The notes beneath the pieces were generated by a model. It saw nothing but the letters and a program-made list of their open reading frames with translations. It was not told where the DNA came from and did not search any database. Below, in pieces: positions 58,394 to 59,431 of a stretch of DNA of 59,431 nucleotides. The first letter of the stretch is position 1, and each line of letters opens with the position of its first letter. The translations under genes were made by a program, and so were the position numbers. Source of the DNA: SIG435 sp045530725 (GTDB lineage: Bacteria; Bacillota; Clostridia; UMGS1810); assembly GCA_045530725.1 (NCBI GenBank), contig JAZSCT010000058.1, positions 1 to 59,431 of the forward strand. Direction: 5' to 3'.

Positions 58394-59269
58394 ATGAGCA
58401 ATAGATTTAAGTCAAACATTTTTTTATTTATGGCAGCAATCGTATGGGGATTTGCATTTGTGGCACAATGTGATGTAAGTATCGGCTCGGGATATTTCCT
58501 TGCAGCAAGATCGGTACTTGGCACAATTGCACTTATTCCCGTAATACTTATATTTGAAAGGGAAAGTATATTTACAAAGAAATTCCTTTCCACACTTAAA
58601 TATGGTATGATTACAGGTGTGGTACTCTTTATTGCATCTTATCTTCAGCAGGAAGGAATAAACATAGACAAGGTGGCAGGCAAGGCGGGATTTATCACGG
58701 GATTTTATTCTGTGCTTGTGCCGGTATTTGCCTTTATAATATGGAGAAAAAAAACCACATACAATGTATGGCTTGGTGCATTTCTTTCTATAGTAGGTTT
58801 GTATTTCTTATGTATGACAGACGGTTACACATCAGTTGGATTATCTGATATATACCTTCTTGCAGGTTCGGTATTCTGGTCGTTCCACATTCTTACAATA
58901 GACAAATTCATATCTAAGGTAAGCCCTATCAAATATAGTGCAGTACAGTTCTTTACCTGTGGTATGATTGGTCTTATAGTAGGTATATTTACTGAAGATG
59001 CTCCATCTGTGGAACTTCTCACATCTACCATATGGCCTATCGTATATTGTGGTGTATTTTCTTCAGGTGTTGCATACACCTGTCAGATTCTCGGTCAGAA
59101 GGATGCAGACCCTACATATGCACCTATTATTCTTTCTACAGAATCTGTGTTTGCCGCAATCGGCGGTATGATATTCTTAAATGAAGTGATTTCTTTAAGA
59201 GGATATATTGGTTGCATACTGATATTTGCAGGTATTGTAATAAGTCAGGTTCATTTTAAAAGAAAATAA
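58394..59269 (+). CDS. EamA/DMT-family transporter
   Basis: 291 residues with ten membrane helices in two EamA repeats (about 8-135 and 150-285). The N-terminus FLFMAAIVWGFAFVAQ and the segments FFTCGMIGLIVGIF, PIVYCGVFSSGVAYTCQIL and STESVFAAIGGMIFLNE are typical of the drug/metabolite exporter superfamily. Substrate unknown. GAGGTAG precedes the ATG. Single gene with its own promoter and terminator. Confidence 0.92.
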   Translation: MSNRFKSNIFLFMAAIVWGFAFVAQCDVSIGSGYFLAARSVLGTIALIPVILIFERESIFTKKFLSTLKYGMITGVVLFIASYLQQEGINIDKVAGKAGFITGFYSVLVPVFAFIIWRKKTTYNVWLGAFLSIVGLYFLCMTDGYTSVGLSDIYLLAGSVFWSFHILTIDKFISKVSPIKYSAVQFFTCGMIGLIVGIFTEDAPSVELLTSTIWPIVYCGVFSSGVAYTCQILGQKDADPTYAPIILSTESVFAAIGGMIFLNEVISLRGYIGCILIFAGIVISQVHFKRK

Positions 59270-59316
59270 ACTAAACAAATCTTTATCTGAGGCATACTCT
59301 TAAAAACAGTAATTTT

Positions 59317-59352
59317 AAAAGGCAGAAACGATTACTTTCGTTTCTGCCTTTT
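59317..59352 (+). terminator. Terminator behind the EamA gene
   Basis: AAAAGGCAGAAACG (59317-59330) pairs with CGTTTCTGCCTTTT (59339-59352): 14 bp, loop of 8, T-rich end. It can act in both directions. Confidence 0.9.
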
Positions 59353-59401
59353 GTCATAGGATCGATTCGCAAATCTTCAGTTCTTATCAAGGTCTTCAAT
59401 C

Positions 59402-59430
59402 AAGACATGAGAACCGTCCCCGTGTCTTTT
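59402..59430. repeat. REP-like palindrome at the right window edge
   Basis: AAGACATGAGAACCGTCCC followed by CGTGTCTTTT forms an imperfect palindrome (AAGACA / TGTCTT arms) around the block AGAACCGTCCCCG. I recall GGGGACGGTTCT-type palindromes as frequent in Firmicutes next to REP-associated Y1 transposase (RAYT) genes. The window stops here, so the partner gene is not visible. Confidence 0.45.
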
Positions 59431-59431
59431 A

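Noticed and set aside
1..59431. CRISPR array, rRNA operon, prophage or insertion sequence
   Set aside because: No regularly spaced short repeats, no rRNA sequence, no phage structural genes and no transposase or integrase gene were found; only the repeats listed as features suggest past mobility.

Overview
The window is AT-rich Gram-positive-type DNA, best placed in Bacillota, class Clostridia. The yicC-remA-gmk-rpoZ-coaBC-priA-def-fmt-rsmB-rlmN-prpC-prkC-rsgA-rpe-thiN gene order is the classic Firmicutes housekeeping run, the PASTA kinase/PP2C pair and RemA are Firmicutes markers, and AdoCbl-dependent glutamate mutase with methylaspartate ammonia-lyase points to an amino-acid-fermenting anaerobe. 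Genus cannot be read from the sequence.

Layout. (1) 0-4.5 kb: a potassium locus on the minus strand (Trk/Ktr pore, RCK subunit, an unlisted 45-residue membrane peptide, a KdpD-like kinase lacking the usual KdpD N-terminal domain, and the start of KdpE), with PhoB/KdpE-like direct repeats in front of the pore gene. (2) 4.6-19.2 kb: a 14.4 kb segment bounded by two direct repeats, each containing the 3' half of a tRNA-Leu(UAG) gene from the anticodon loop to CCA. Inside is a complete methylaspartate (mesaconate) pathway: glutamate mutase GlmS/GlmE with reactivase GlmL, methylaspartate ammonia-lyase, a two-subunit class I hydratase (probable mesaconase), a CitDEF-type lyase (probable citramalate lyase), its ligase, its fused prosthetic-group enzymes CitXG, an uncharacterised P-loop protein, and a GntR regulator with shared palindromic operators. 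Arginine codons in the parts of this cluster I checked are CGN, unlike the AGA-rich right flank. (3) 19.5-35.7 kb: the housekeeping operon, read leftward from one promoter with a hairpin leader. (4) 35.7-43.6 kb: radical SAM protein, small membrane protein, metK, exporter-like protein, rpiB, tsaB/tsaE, ispD/ispF, and a membrane nucleotide-sugar dehydratase. (5) 43.6-50.9 kb: split chromate transporter, ptsI/ptsH, a 190-bp tandem terminator/hairpin repeat, a WG-repeat membrane protein, ynzC, nadE, Fe-alcohol dehydrogenase. (6) 50.9-59.4 kb: trpS, mtnN, two flavoproteins, nitroreductase, GtrA, mannonate dehydratase, a possible 31-residue peptide gene, an EamA transporter, and a REP-like palindrome at the right edge.

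How it works together. The island would convert glutamate to 3-methylaspartate, mesaconate, (S)-citramalate, then acetate and pyruvate, with every dedicated enzyme and maturation factor in one place and one local repressor. The two tRNA-Leu fragments, the codon shift and a DUF6809-type gene just inside the left repeat suggest it arrived as a mobile element whose integrase has been lost. Promoters, operators, terminators and codon statements were read by eye; family names are from recognition of motifs, without any database search.
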